Program-made: the position numbers and the translations under genes | Assembly: GCA_009846005.1 (NCBI GenBank) | Contig: VXYL01000008.1 | Location: forward strand, 1 to 64,000 | Source of the DNA: Gammaproteobacteria bacterium | GTDB lineage: Bacteria > Pseudomonadota > Gammaproteobacteria > Pseudomonadales > Azotimanducaceae | Length of the DNA: 64,000 nt | Direction: 5' to 3' | Notes under the pieces: generated by a model | Told to the model about the DNA's origin: nothing | Seen by the model: the letters and a program-made list of their open reading frames with translations, nothing else | Databases searched by the model: none | Part shown: piece by piece, positions 26,229 through 36,300 of the stretch | Numbering within the stretch: the first letter of the stretch is position 1 | Layout: the number at the start of each line of letters is the position of its first letter

Positions 26229-28205
26229 GTGCTGGCGCTGTTTGCCGAGGGCATCGCGGGTCGGCCGGTGCACATCAAGTCCCTGGCGGAGTGCCCGCCG
26301 CAAGCGGCGGGTGTTGGCGATCCGGACCAGACCTCCCGCGACGGAATTGGCGCGAATCACGACGGCAAGGCCGTCTACCTGCCCGAGCAGATCGACCACT
26401 TTGGGGACGAGGGGTTGAACGGGGCGCTGTACCGCCTCGCGACACTCGACGAACTCGGATTCCGCGAGTTCGGGACCTACCGATTCGACATCGAGACGGC
26501 ACGCCGTCGGGTGCCGTGGCTGGCCGCTGACCCATCCGGGCCCATGCTGCGCGAATCCGACTTGGCCGTGTTCTTCCGCGCCTTTGCCCGCCCAAGCATC
26601 GCCAAGGCGCTGTTCAAGGTCATCGAGACCGCCCGTATTCGGACCGCCGTATCGCATCGCTATCCGGGTACTCGGCGCTACCGGCGGTCCTTGGCGGGCT
26701 ACTTGGCTGAACGATGGGTGGAAGGCATGGGAGAACCTACCGATTTGGAGAGGCTCGGTGTTGCCCTGCTCGGCGTCGACGTGGAATCCCGGCTCTTCCC
26801 ACTCGCGGCGGAGGTCCTAACTCCGGTAGCCGATGTCTACACCTCGGCGGCTGCAACGGTTGCCTGCTACGACGCGTTGGACATTGGTCTGGATCCGGAG
26901 GCTGAGTCGGCGGAACGCATCGAAGAGACGACCCTGGAGTGGCTGCAGCGGGAGGCAAGGCTGGATGATTGGGACGAGGACCTCGCCGGCAAGGATGCCG
27001 AGATCGCGGCACTCGAGTTCGCGGAGCTTGTCTCGGCGGAGGAGACAAGACTGGGCATCGCGTCGGGACAGGACGGCGACACGCGCGAAGTGGGCGCCGG
27101 TCTCGTCGCGGAGCGCGATCAGCTCAAGCGTCGCATCGACATGGAACGCTCGTCGGTCCGGCGGGCGCTGGGAGGTGGCCACGATGCCGAGGCGAGCTTC
27201 CGCTACGACGAATGGGACTATCACAACGGGTCCTACCTGCGCGGCTGGTGTCGGCTCTACGAGGAGCGCCTGGGAGCGCAGCACGGGTCGGATACCCAAA
27301 CCCTGCTCGACGCCGTGCGTCCCCATGTCCGCGCCGCCCGCCGCCAGTTCGAGCAGGTGCGCCCCACCGGCTACCAACGCATGAAGAAGACGCCGGACGG
27401 CGATGAACTCGACCTCGACGCCATCGTCGAGACCCGTGCGGACATCCGCACCGGCGCATCCCCCGATGAACGGGTCTACAGCCGTCGCGAACGCCTCCGG
27501 CGCGACGTGGGCGCGGCACTGTTGGTGGACCTTTCGGCATCCACCGACGACGTTGTTCCCGAACAACGCGAGCCCCCGTTGGCCGTCGGCACTGTCCAGG
27601 ATATTCGGGATCCCTACTTCGACGACGATGACGAATACGACTTTGCGGCCCGGATGGCCGAGGAGGCCGCCAAGCGGCGCATCATCGACATCCTGCGCGA
27701 GTCGGTGCTGTTGCTGGGCACGGCCCTTGAGAGCCTGGGTGATCGGTACGGAATCTACGGCTTCTCCGGCTACGGGCGCGACTGCGTCGAGTTCTACGTC
27801 GCCAAGGACTTCGACGACCCTTTGGATGATCGCACCTTGGACGCCATCGCCGCCATGAAGCCGAAACGGTCGACGCGCATGGGCCCGGCGATTCGCCATG
27901 CCTGCGCGAAGCTCGACGGAAGCGGTTCCGCACTCAAGGTGCTGATGATCGTCAGCGACGGATTCCCCCAGGACCACGACTACGGGCCGAACCGGGGCGA
28001 GCACGAATACGGCGTTCAGGACACCGCACGCGCGCTCATCGAAGCCGAAGCGCGGGGGATCGAGACGTTCTGCGTGACCGTAGACCGGTCAGGACACGAC
28101 TACCTGCGGCGAATGTGTCCCGCCGACCGGTACCTCGTGATCGAGGAAACAGCGGAACTGCCGGCGGCCCTTCAGAAAACGTACCGGCAGCTCACCCGGG
28201 TATGA
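26229..28205 (+). CDS. VWA-domain protein, CbbO/NorD-like
   Basis: VGAALLVDLSASTDD (MIDAS-like DxSxS), KVLMIVSDGFPQDHDYG, GIETFCVTVDRSGHDYLRRMC; start codon uncertain. Confidence 0.9.
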   Translation: MLALFAEGIAGRPVHIKSLAECPPQAAGVGDPDQTSRDGIGANHDGKAVYLPEQIDHFGDEGLNGALYRLATLDELGFREFGTYRFDIETARRRVPWLAADPSGPMLRESDLAVFFRAFARPSIAKALFKVIETARIRTAVSHRYPGTRRYRRSLAGYLAERWVEGMGEPTDLERLGVALLGVDVESRLFPLAAEVLTPVADVYTSAAATVACYDALDIGLDPEAESAERIEETTLEWLQREARLDDWDEDLAGKDAEIAALEFAELVSAEETRLGIASGQDGDTREVGAGLVAERDQLKRRIDMERSSVRRALGGGHDAEASFRYDEWDYHNGSYLRGWCRLYEERLGAQHGSDTQTLLDAVRPHVRAARRQFEQVRPTGYQRMKKTPDGDELDLDAIVETRADIRTGASPDERVYSRRERLRRDVGAALLVDLSASTDDVVPEQREPPLAVGTVQDIRDPYFDDDDEYDFAARMAEEAAKRRIIDILRESVLLLGTALESLGDRYGIYGFSGYGRDCVEFYVAKDFDDPLDDRTLDAIAAMKPKRSTRMGPAIRHACAKLDGSGSALKVLMIVSDGFPQDHDYGPNRGEHEYGVQDTARALIEAEARGIETFCVTVDRSGHDYLRRMCPADRYLVIEETAELPAALQKTYRQLTRV

Positions 28206-28207
28206 CC

Positions 28208-28876
28208 TCAGTCGTCGCCGCCGATGCCGAACAGCAGCAGCAGCGAACTGAAGATGTTGTACAAGCCCACGTAGATCCCGACCGTCGCCGAGATGTAGTT
28301 GGTCTGCTCGCCGCGCACGACGGCGCTGGTTTCCCAAAGAATCAGTGCCGAGCCGAACAGGATGCAGATGCCGGCCATCACCTGGGCGAAGAGCGTCGAG
28401 TAGTAGAACAGCGAAACGATCCAGGAGGCCACGATGATGATCGCGCCCACGATGAGGAACCCGGCCAGGAAGCTGAAATCCCGCTTGGTCGTTACCGTGT
28501 AGATCGACAGACCGAGGAACGCCACCGCAGTGATTCCCAGCGACTGGGCGACGATGGCACCGCCATCGGCCATGCCGAGGACTCCGCCGACGAGGGGTCC
28601 AAGCGAAAAGCCGAGAAACCCGGTGAGCGCAAATACCCAGAACAGCCCCCAGACGCTGTTTTGCGTCTTGTGCACGACGAACAGGAGGCCGAAAAAGACC
28701 AGCAGTGTGATGAAACCGAGGTGGGGCGCACCGATTGCGACCGCGACGGACGCCGCGCCGGCGCTCCACAGGAGGGTCATGGCGAGTAGGGCATAGGTGC
28801 TGCGAAGCACCTTGTTGACTTCGATCGCCGACGGGCGGGCGGTGAGAATTCGAGGCTCGGCCATTGCGTAGTTCAT
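28208..28876 (-). CDS. Bax inhibitor-1/YccA family membrane protein
   Basis: EVNKVLRSTYALLAMTLLWSAGAASVAVAIG...ALSLYTV/TVTTKRDFSFLAGFL multi-TM; BI-1-like C-terminus ISATVGIYVGLYNIFSSLLLLFGI. Confidence 0.92.
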   Translation of the reverse strand: MNYAMAEPRILTARPSAIEVNKVLRSTYALLAMTLLWSAGAASVAVAIGAPHLGFITLLVFFGLLFVVHKTQNSVWGLFWVFALTGFLGFSLGPLVGGVLGMADGGAIVAQSLGITAVAFLGLSIYTVTTKRDFSFLAGFLIVGAIIIVASWIVSLFYYSTLFAQVMAGICILFGSALILWETSAVVRGEQTNYISATVGIYVGLYNIFSSLLLLFGIGGDD

Positions 28877-28958
28877 CCAATCGGTTTGCGGTCAGGGACT
28901 ATATTGCCACTCGTTGGCCGGGTTTCAAGTACGCGTGTCCAATCGGGCGCGGAAGCCC

Positions 28959-28983
28959 GATGGGACAGGCCCGTCGCCTACGG
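28959..28983. repeat. Degenerate palindromic intergenic element
   Basis: GATGGGACAGGCCCGTCGCCTACGG, similar to the GGGACAAGCCCGTCCCCTAC half-element. Confidence 0.45.
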
Positions 28984-29103
28984 CGCCGTACCGTTTGCGG
29001 GATCCTCGCCACCCAAGGACTGTCCGAACGCCCGAGTCCCAATCGCCTTGACAACCACCGGGCGCGATTCGAGAATTCCGCACCCGGTTTTGCCGCCCTT
29101 CGT

Positions 29104-29180
29104 GGCTGCGTAGCTCAGCTGGTTAGAGCACAGCATTCATAATGCTGAAGTCGTTGGTTCGAGTCCAACCGCAGCTACCA
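29104..29180 (+). tRNA. tRNA-Met (CAT), elongator-type
   Basis: GGCTGCGTAGCTCAGCTGGTTAGAGCACAGCATTCATAATGCTGAAGTCGTTGGTTCGAGTCCAACCGCAGCTACCA; cloverleaf by eye, anticodon CAT, encoded CCA. Confidence 0.93.
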
Positions 29181-29204
29181 TTTCATCTAAAGGACCGTGC
29201 CCGT

Positions 29205-29621
29205 ATGAGCGATCTCAGGACGAGACCCACCGCTTCGAGCGTGGACGCGTTCATCGACGCCGTGGACGACGAGCACAGACGCGCCGATTGCCGAGTCGTC
29301 GCGCGATTGATGGCGGAGATAACGGGTGCCGGGGGCGTGATGTGGGGCTCGAGCATCGTTGGTTTCGGCAGCTACCACTACCGCTACGCCAGCGGCCGGG
29401 AGGGCGACTTCTTCGAGGCCGGATTCTCGCCCCGGAAACGGGCATTGACGATCTATGTGATGGCCGGGTTCGCGGAATACGAAGACCTGTTGGCGAGACT
29501 TGGCAAGCATTCCACCGGAAAGTCATGCCTCTACGTCAAGCGTCTGGCCGACGTCGACCTGGCCGTGCTGCGCGAGATGCTGACGCGGTCCGTGGCGTTC
29601 ATCCGGGCCAAGTATCCGTAG
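29205..29621 (+). CDS. DUF1801-domain protein
   Basis: MSDLRTRPTASSVDAFIDAVDDEHRRADCRVVARLMAEITGAGGVMWGSSIVGFGSYHYRYASGREGDFFEAGFSPRK. Confidence 0.88.
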   Translation: MSDLRTRPTASSVDAFIDAVDDEHRRADCRVVARLMAEITGAGGVMWGSSIVGFGSYHYRYASGREGDFFEAGFSPRKRALTIYVMAGFAEYEDLLARLGKHSTGKSCLYVKRLADVDLAVLREMLTRSVAFIRAKYP

Positions 29622-29627
29622 GTCGGC

Positions 29628-30071
29628 GTGCTGGAACTTGCGGACGGTGCCGTCGATTTCCTGCGTCGACGAATTGCCGGGATGTTTCCCGGGCGGCACA
29701 TCGACGCCAAGCTGATTGCGGAGAACATCGCGTTCGGGGCTGCCGTGCTCGGTGCCGGACACGTGGAACTCGTCGACCGGGGCGGCTGGTGGTTCGTGGC
29801 GAGCGAGTTCAATTGGCTCGCGGCATCCAACGCCCACGACAAGGAAGTCGAGCTGTTCGAGACGATCCTGCCGTTCCCAGAGCAGTCCCCCACCGGCCAC
29901 CGCGCCGAGATCTACGTCACCGCCTTCGCCGAGGCGGCCTATTTCCGAATCGGCGACGCGGTCACCTGGCTGCGCGGCGAGGCGACCGAGGAGGTTTTGC
30001 CGGATCGGGGAGTCGTCCCAGCTTGGTGCACCAAGGTGCTGGCGTTTCGGTGCCGTGAGCGATCCGGTTAG
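29628..30071 (+). CDS. Hypothetical protein
   Basis: 147-aa ORF directly downstream of the DUF1801 gene; coherent composition (GAGHVELVDRGGWWFVASEFNWLAAS). Confidence 0.65.
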   Translation: MLELADGAVDFLRRRIAGMFPGRHIDAKLIAENIAFGAAVLGAGHVELVDRGGWWFVASEFNWLAASNAHDKEVELFETILPFPEQSPTGHRAEIYVTAFAEAAYFRIGDAVTWLRGEATEEVLPDRGVVPAWCTKVLAFRCRERSG

Positions 30072-30093
30072 CCAAGGCGTGCATGTTCGCCGC

Positions 30094-30120
30094 ATAGGGG
30101 CGACCTATCGCGCCCGCCCG
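30094..30120. repeat. Palindromic intergenic element
   Basis: ATAGGGGCGACCTATCGCGCCCGCCCG. Confidence 0.6.
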
Positions 30121-30124
30121 TGGG

Positions 30125-31216
30125 TCACACGTTGAAGCGGAAATGGATGACGTCGCCGTCCCGAACGACGTAGTCCTTGCCCTCTAGTCTCCGGCGCCCG
30201 GCTTCCCGGGCGCCGTTCTCGCCGCCGTACGCGACATAGTCGTCGTACGAGATCACCTCCGCGCGGATGAAGCCGCGTTCGAAGTCCGTGTGAATAATGG
30301 CCGCTGCTTGGGGCGCAAGGGTTCCCACCCGCACGGTCCAGGCGCGGGCTTCCTTCGGGCCTGCGGTGAAGTAGTGATGCAGGTCGAGAAGGCGATAGCC
30401 CGCGCGGACGACGCGATGGAGGCCGGGTTCGTCGAGACCGAGATCTTCGAGGAACTCGTCCCGGTCGGCGTCGTCGAGTTCGCTGATCTCGGCCTCGATC
30501 CTGGCGCATACGGGCACCACGACTGCACCTTCCGCCGCTGCGCGCGTTGCCACGGCGGTGAGCATCGGGTTGTCTCCGAAGCCGTCCTCGGCGACGTTGG
30601 CGACATACATCACCGGTTTCTGGGTAATGAAGTGGCAGTCCCGAAGCAGACCGAGTTCATGGCTCGCGAATCCCATTGCCCGAACCGGTGTGCCGGCTTC
30701 GAGGCCGGACCGCACCTGGTCGAGAAGGGCCACCAGCACCCGCGCACCCTTGTCGCCCGCGTTGGCGATGCGCCGGTTCCGGTCGAGGACCCGTTCGGCC
30801 GTCTCAAGATCGGCGAGCGCGAGCTCGAGCTCGATGATGTCGATGTCTCCGCCGGGGTCGACGGTGCCCGTGACATGCGCGATGTTCTCGTCCTCGAAAC
30901 AACGCACGACGTGGGCCACGGCGTCGGTTTCGCGGATGTGGGCGAGGAACTGGTTGCCTAGTCCCTCGCCGTTTGCGGCACCGGCCACCAATCCGGCGAT
31001 GTCGACGAACTCCATGGCACTGGGCACGACGCGCATCTGCCTGGCGATCTCGGCGACGCGGTCGAGGCGCGGGTCGGGCACCGGCACGACGCCGGTGTTG
31101 GGTTCGATGGTGCAGAAAGGAAAGTTCGCGGCGTCGACCGACGCCCGGGTCAACGCGTTGAAGAGCGTCGACTTGCCCACGTTGGGAAGACCCACGATCC
31201 CGCAGTTGAATCCCAT
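30125..31216 (-). CDS. ychF: Redox-regulated ATPase YchF (Obg-like)
   Basis: [51 protein letters not shown]. Confidence 0.97.
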   Translation of the reverse strand: MGFNCGIVGLPNVGKSTLFNALTRASVDAANFPFCTIEPNTGVVPVPDPRLDRVAEIARQMRVVPSAMEFVDIAGLVAGAANGEGLGNQFLAHIRETDAVAHVVRCFEDENIAHVTGTVDPGGDIDIIELELALADLETAERVLDRNRRIANAGDKGARVLVALLDQVRSGLEAGTPVRAMGFASHELGLLRDCHFITQKPVMYVANVAEDGFGDNPMLTAVATRAAAEGAVVVPVCARIEAEISELDDADRDEFLEDLGLDEPGLHRVVRAGYRLLDLHHYFTAGPKEARAWTVRVGTLAPQAAAIIHTDFERGFIRAEVISYDDYVAYGGENGAREAGRRRLEGKDYVVRDGDVIHFRFNV

Positions 31217-31219
31217 GGG

Positions 31220-31810
31220 CTACTCGGTACGTGTCGGGGCGTGGAACAGGTTCATGGCTTGCTGCAGATCCCCTTCGAGGACGAGGTCGAGGATCTCGTC
31301 GGACAACCATGCCGCTCGTGTGGCGGCCTCCCGGTCCGCGGCCGGCATGGCGACGCGGGTTAGATAGGCCACCATCTCGTCGGCGATACCGGGATGTCCC
31401 ACGCCGATTCGCAAACGGGCGAAACGCTGGTCGTTGCCGAGTGCTGCGATCACGCTTTTCAAGCCGTTGTGACCGTTGTGACCGCCGCCACCCTTGAGAC
31501 GACACCTACCCGCCGGGAACGCTACTTCGTCGTACGCGATGAGCATTTCGGCGGGCTCGATCTTGTAGAACATTGCCACGGCACCCACGGCCTCACCGGA
31601 CAGGTTGACATACGTGCTCGGCAGGAGGAGGCGAACGTCGCGGCCGAGAATGTCTCCCCGGCCGTACGCGCCCTTGAACTTGCGATGCTCCGCCAGATCG
31701 ATGCCGAAACGCCGCGCGAGGGATTCAAGCCATACGGCACCAATGTTGTGGCGGGTGCTCGCATAGCGCTTTCCGGGATTGCCGAGACCCGCGATGAGTC
31801 GTATGGCCAC
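31220..31810 (-). CDS. pth: Peptidyl-tRNA hydrolase
   Basis: MAIRLIAGLGNPGKRYASTRHNIGAVWLESLA...TYVNLSGEAVGAV...GGHNGHNGLKSVIAALG. Confidence 0.97.
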   Translation of the reverse strand: MAIRLIAGLGNPGKRYASTRHNIGAVWLESLARRFGIDLAEHRKFKGAYGRGDILGRDVRLLLPSTYVNLSGEAVGAVAMFYKIEPAEMLIAYDEVAFPAGRCRLKGGGGHNGHNGLKSVIAALGNDQRFARLRIGVGHPGIADEMVAYLTRVAMPAADREAATRAAWLSDEILDLVLEGDLQQAMNLFHAPTRTE

Positions 31811-31832
31811 GGCGGATTCTCACGCTACGCGA

Positions 31833-32510
31833 TCAGGACGCGTCTTCGTCGGGCGTATCTTCGCCCGCCTCGTCTTCGACGGTATCGGCTACCACCTCGG
31901 CATCGATCGCGTCGTCGATCGCAGCGCCCCGTCGCGCCGCGACGCTGACCACGGGAATGTCATGGTCCTCGCCGAGGCCGAGAGCCACGATCGACACGCC
32001 GTGCGGCAGATCGAGATCGGACAGGTGCAGGGACGCGCCGACCTCGAGGTCGGCGACATCGACCTCGATGTACTCGGGCAGGTCCCGGGGCAGGCAGCTT
32101 ACCTCGACCTCGATGAGGTTGTGGGCAACGCGCCCGCCGCCGAGTTTGACCCCGACGCAGCGATCTTCGTTGACGTAGTGCAGCGGAACATGCAACTGCA
32201 CGGGCATGTCATCCTGGATGCGCAGAAAGTCGATGTGCTGCACCTTGTCGGTGGCCGGATGCCGCTGCAGTGCGCGAAGCACGCAGGCTTGGGTCTTGTC
32301 GCCGACGGATAGCTCGAGTATCTGCGAGAAGAATGTCTCTTCCTGCATCGCCTTCGAGAGGTCCCGGTAGGCAAGGGTCAACAGCACCGGGTCGACGCCG
32401 CCCCCGTACAGCACGCCGGGAACCTTGTCCGACAGGCGCCGCAGTCGCCGGCTTGCACCCTTGCCCAATTCCTCCCGAAACTCGGCACGTAGCACGATCT
32501 GTTCCGCCAT
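31833..32510 (-). CDS. rplY: 50S ribosomal protein L25/Ctc family
   Basis: MAEQIVLRAEFREELGKGASRRLRRLSDKVPGVLYGGG; acidic C-terminal tail. Confidence 0.94.
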   Translation of the reverse strand: MAEQIVLRAEFREELGKGASRRLRRLSDKVPGVLYGGGVDPVLLTLAYRDLSKAMQEETFFSQILELSVGDKTQACVLRALQRHPATDKVQHIDFLRIQDDMPVQLHVPLHYVNEDRCVGVKLGGGRVAHNLIEVEVSCLPRDLPEYIEVDVADLEVGASLHLSDLDLPHGVSIVALGLGEDHDIPVVSVAARRGAAIDDAIDAEVVADTVEDEAGEDTPDEDAS

Positions 32511-32565
32511 GTCTTCTCCAAATCTTGGACGCGGTGGCCGCACACCCGCGCCGGTCGATAAAAAT

Positions 32566-32640
32566 TGGCTGGGGCGGCAGGATTCGAACCTGCGAATGCC
32601 GGGATCAAAACCCGGTGCCTTACCGCTTGGCGACGCCCCA
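32566..32640 (-). tRNA. tRNA-Gln (TTG)
   Basis: Minus strand TGGGGCGTCGCCAAGCGGTAAGGCACCGGGTTTTGATCCCGGCATTCGCAGGTTCGAATCCTGCCGCCCCAGCCA. Confidence 0.95.
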
Positions 32641-32729
32641 GCACGAGTCCGTCGGGGGCTTCGTCCCGAGGGGGCGCGGTATTCTGTGCGTCGGCGTCAT
32701 TGGTGTCAACGTTGGGCTAGTCCGATGGG

Positions 32730-33302
32730 CTAGTCGGACAACCATTCCTTGCAGACAACGGTGATCCGACGATCGTGGCGGGTCGCCCGGACCCTGCTCG
32801 GAAACGTCCCGGCGGCACTTTGCCGCCACCGCGACAGTTCGACGGCCCAGCCGAGTTGCTCAAAGCGCGTCAGGTGGCCATCCGCGTCACGCTCCAAGGC
32901 AGTAGCGTTCTGGCCGGGGGCCAAGCGCCCGCGGATCCAGTACTGCAGGACGTGCACCGGCGCCGACCACCCTAGGTGCTCCTGCATGAGTGCTTCGGGC
33001 GACTTGCCGGCCAAGGTCACGCCGTGGGCATCGGTTACCGTCAGCGCCTCGTCATCGCCGGTGAGGCGCGTGCGGCCCTGCCCGAGTGGTCCCCACAGTT
33101 CGATGGCGAAGGCGTCGCCAGCCTGAATCCAATCGAAGGATGCCGAGAATGATCCGGCGGGAGACGACTGATCGCGCACGCCGATCTTCCCGCGCAGACG
33201 GAAATCCGCCGCGAGACCATCCCCTAAGGGCGGCAAAACCGCGCAAGCGGACAACAGCGTCGAGGGTAATAAGATTATTAAAAACAGTGTGTTGCGGTGC
33301 AT
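32730..33302 (-). CDS. lolB: Outer membrane lipoprotein LolB
   Basis: MHRNTLFLIILLPSTLLSACAVLPP lipobox; FRLRGKIGVRDQSSPAGSFSASFDWIQAGDAFAIELWGPLGQGRTRLTGD. Confidence 0.9.
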   Translation of the reverse strand: MHRNTLFLIILLPSTLLSACAVLPPLGDGLAADFRLRGKIGVRDQSSPAGSFSASFDWIQAGDAFAIELWGPLGQGRTRLTGDDEALTVTDAHGVTLAGKSPEALMQEHLGWSAPVHVLQYWIRGRLAPGQNATALERDADGHLTRFEQLGWAVELSRWRQSAAGTFPSRVRATRHDRRITVVCKEWLSD

Positions 33303-33338
33303 CACGGCCCGTCCGCGCAAGCGTCGCAGAGTGAGATT

Positions 33339-33366
33339 TGCTATGATCGGCGGCATGATCATAGCA
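33339..33366. promoter_or_regulatory. Perfect 10-bp inverted repeat with 8-bp spacer between divergent lolB and prfA
   Basis: TGCTATGATC-GGCGGCAT-GATCATAGCA. Confidence 0.45.
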
Positions 33367-33420
33367 GCGTTCGTTGGCCGCACCCGCGTGCCGGGCGTCC
33401 GCATCGGTCTTTAGCTCGCC

Positions 33421-34524
33421 ATGGGTCTTTCGTCATCCATCACCGCCAAGCTCGACGACCTCGCCGATCGCCACGAGGAACTCTCGGCATTGCTCGCCGA
33501 CGGGGAAGTAGTTGCTGATCGAGCCCGCTATGCGGCGTTGTCGCGCGAGTATGCGGAGCTCGAAGGCGTGATCGGGACCTATCGAGACTATCGGGGCAGG
33601 ACCGACGAACTGGATGAGACCAGGAGCCTCCTGTCCGACGACGACCCGGCGATCCGCGAACTCGCCCGGGAGGACGTCGCGCGGTTGCGGGCCGAACTGG
33701 AGGAAATCGAGGCACGGATAGGCACGCTGCTGATCCCCAGCGACCCCGACGACGAGCGCAATGTCTTTCTGGAGGTACGCGCCGGAACGGGGGGCGACGA
33801 GGCGGCGATCTTCGCGGGCGACCTGTTTCGCATGTATTGCCGGTACGCGGAGGAGACCGGGTGGAATGTCGGGGTCTTGAGCGAACGACCCGGCGAGCAC
33901 GGCGGCTACAAGGAGATCATCGCCCGGGTGGAAGGCAGGCGCGTTTACAGTCGGCTGAAGTTCGAATCCGGCGCCCATCGCGTGCAGCGGGTTCCCGAGA
34001 CGGAGTCGCAGGGTCGCATCCACACGTCCGCTTGTACCGTCGCGGTGCTGCCGGAGCAAGATTCCATCGACGACCTCGAACTCGACAAGTCGGACATTCG
34101 GGTGGACACCTTCCGTGCATCGGGGGCTGGCGGCCAGCATGTCAACAAGACCGACTCGGCGGTCCGCCTCACGCATCTTCCCACCGGCATGGTGGTCGAG
34201 TGCCAGGACGAGCGGTCGCAGTTGAAGAACCGCGCCCGTGCGATGGGATTGCTACACGCTAGGCTGCTCGACCGGGCGCGCAGCGAACAACGCACCGAAC
34301 AGGCGGAAACCCGCCGGACCCTGGTGGGCAGCGGCGACCGCTCGGAACGCATACGAACGTACAATTTTCCCCAGGGCCGGGTAACGGACCACCGCGTCGG
34401 GGTGACGCTCTACAAGCTCGACGAGATCATCGCCGGCGGGCTCGACCAACTCATCGATCCGCTCGTCCAGGAGCATCAGGCCGAACAGTTGCGCAGCCTG
34501 GAACGGGACATGGCAAATGGCTGA
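33421..34524 (+). CDS. prfA: Peptide chain release factor 1
   Basis: [51 protein letters not shown] (GGQ). Confidence 0.98.
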   Translation: MGLSSSITAKLDDLADRHEELSALLADGEVVADRARYAALSREYAELEGVIGTYRDYRGRTDELDETRSLLSDDDPAIRELAREDVARLRAELEEIEARIGTLLIPSDPDDERNVFLEVRAGTGGDEAAIFAGDLFRMYCRYAEETGWNVGVLSERPGEHGGYKEIIARVEGRRVYSRLKFESGAHRVQRVPETESQGRIHTSACTVAVLPEQDSIDDLELDKSDIRVDTFRASGAGGQHVNKTDSAVRLTHLPTGMVVECQDERSQLKNRARAMGLLHARLLDRARSEQRTEQAETRRTLVGSGDRSERIRTYNFPQGRVTDHRVGVTLYKLDEIIAGGLDQLIDPLVQEHQAEQLRSLERDMANG

Positions 34525-35347
34525 ATCCACGATCCGGGAGTGCGTGGTCTACGCTCGCGAACGCCTGCCCCGGTCCGAGGCCGACCTGCTGGTAAGCACA
34601 TCGCTCGGCGTACCCCGGAATCACTTGTATGCGTTCGACGAGTGCGCCGTCGAGGCGTTGTCGGTCTCCAGGATGAAGCGGACCATTGCGCGCCGACAGG
34701 AAGGCGAGCCGGTCGCCTACATACTCGGTGAGCGGGGGTTCTGGAGTTTCGACGTCGAGGTCACGCCGCAGGTGCTCATTCCGCGGCCCGACACCGAGAC
34801 CCTGGTAGCCGCGGCCCTGCCGCTGATCGCGCCGGAGGCCCGCGTACTCGACGTGGGAACCGGGTGCGGCGCCGTGGCGCTGGCGATCGCCTCCGAGCGA
34901 CCGAGGGCGTTCGTCACGGCGACCGACATCGATCCGGCGTGCATCGCGTTGTGTCAGCGCAACGCCGAGCGGCTCGACCTGCGGGTCGCAACGTTGGTCG
35001 CGGACTGCTTCGAGGGCATCGGCCAACGATTCGACGTGATCGTCAGCAACCCGCCATACGTCGACGACCGCGATCCCCGTCTCGAGGAAGGCGATCTTCG
35101 CTTCGAACCGCGCCGCGCGCTTCGCGGCGGTCCCAACGGCGGACTCGACATCATCGCGCGCCTCGTCCGGGCCGCGCCGAACCACCTGGCGCGCGTCGGA
35201 TGGCTCTGTCTGGAACACGGGTCCGATCAGGAGGCAGCCGTCGCGGGGCTGTTTCGAGCCCATGGCTTCCGCCGGATCCGATGCCATCGCGACATCGAAG
35301 GTCGCCCCCGAGTGACGACCGGCTGCCGCCGGAACGGTGAGCCGTGA
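34517..35347 (+). CDS. prmC: Peptide chain release factor N(5)-glutamine methyltransferase
   Basis: [53 protein letters not shown] (NPPY); overlaps prfA. Confidence 0.97.
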   Translation: MAESTIRECVVYARERLPRSEADLLVSTSLGVPRNHLYAFDECAVEALSVSRMKRTIARRQEGEPVAYILGERGFWSFDVEVTPQVLIPRPDTETLVAAALPLIAPEARVLDVGTGCGAVALAIASERPRAFVTATDIDPACIALCQRNAERLDLRVATLVADCFEGIGQRFDVIVSNPPYVDDRDPRLEEGDLRFEPRRALRGGPNGGLDIIARLVRAAPNHLARVGWLCLEHGSDQEAAVAGLFRAHGFRRIRCHRDIEGRPRVTTGCRRNGEP

Positions 35348-36090
35348 ACGACGAGGCGTTGCTGCGTTATAGCCGCCAGATCATGCTGCCGGAGTTCGAC
35401 GTGGCGGGGCAGCAGGCGCTGCTCGATGCACATGTGCTCGTGGTCGGCCTCGGCGGGTTGGGTTCGCCATCCGCCCTCTACCTCGCGGCAGCGGGCGTCG
35501 GGTCATTGACGCTCGTGGATCACGACACGGTGGACGTGTCCAACCTGCAACGCCAGATCATCCACGACCAGGCCTCCGTCGGGGTCGCCAAGGTCGACTC
35601 GGCGGCGGCTCGGATCGCCTCGCTGAGTCCAGCTACGCGACTCGAGACGATCGCGGCGCGCCTGGACGGCCCGGAACTGGATGCGGTGGTCGGCGGTGCG
35701 GACGTCGTGCTCGACGGCACCGACAATTTCACGGCCCGTTACGCGATCAACGCTGCCTGTGTCCGGGCCAAGACACCGCTCGTTTCCGGGGCGGCGATTC
35801 GCCTCGAGGGACAAGTCACCGTCATCGATCCTCGGCGCGAGGATGCGCCGTGCTATCGGTGCCTTTACGGAGATGCTGGGGACGAGGCGTTGAACTGTGC
35901 CGAGAACGGCGTAGCGGCACCGCTGGTCGGCATCATCGGAAGCGTCCAGGCGATGGAGGCGATGAAGATCATCGCGGGAGTAGGCGAGAGCTTGGACGGC
36001 TACGTGCTGCACCTTGACGCCAAGCGCATGGAATGGCGCAAGTTCACACTGACGAAGGATCCGGACTGTCAAACGTGTGGCGGTTCCTGA
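35344..36090 (+). CDS. moeB: HesA/MoeB/ThiF family adenylyltransferase
   Basis: LLRYSRQIMLPEFDVAGQQALLDAHVLVVGLGGLGSPSALYLAAAGVG; C-terminal CxxC pairs. Confidence 0.92.
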   Translation: MNDEALLRYSRQIMLPEFDVAGQQALLDAHVLVVGLGGLGSPSALYLAAAGVGSLTLVDHDTVDVSNLQRQIIHDQASVGVAKVDSAAARIASLSPATRLETIAARLDGPELDAVVGGADVVLDGTDNFTARYAINAACVRAKTPLVSGAAIRLEGQVTVIDPRREDAPCYRCLYGDAGDEALNCAENGVAAPLVGIIGSVQAMEAMKIIAGVGESLDGYVLHLDAKRMEWRKFTLTKDPDCQTCGGS

Positions 36091-36300
36091 CCGGGCTCGC
36101 CGTTACTTCGAGGCCTGTTGATTGTTCCGGTTTGAGACGGGAATCCGTCGTGTTCTGCCGTGTTTCAGGATGTTACGGAGACGTGAAATGTGGGAAAATG
36201 CGCGCACCGTACGAGGGGGGGTCTCAGCGTTGTGCGTCGCGTCTATGACGACGGGATCTGGGCTGCTGTTACCCCGCTATCTACGAAGGAGGATAATGGC

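Noticed and set aside
26817-28004. 395-aa minus-strand ORF opposite the VWA gene
   Set aside because: Antisense shadow of a clear CbbO/NorD-like CDS.
25366-28205. CbbQ/CbbO as evidence for carbon fixation
   Set aside because: No RuBisCO genes in the window; the NorQD/CbbQO families cannot be separated by eye, so no pathway is claimed.
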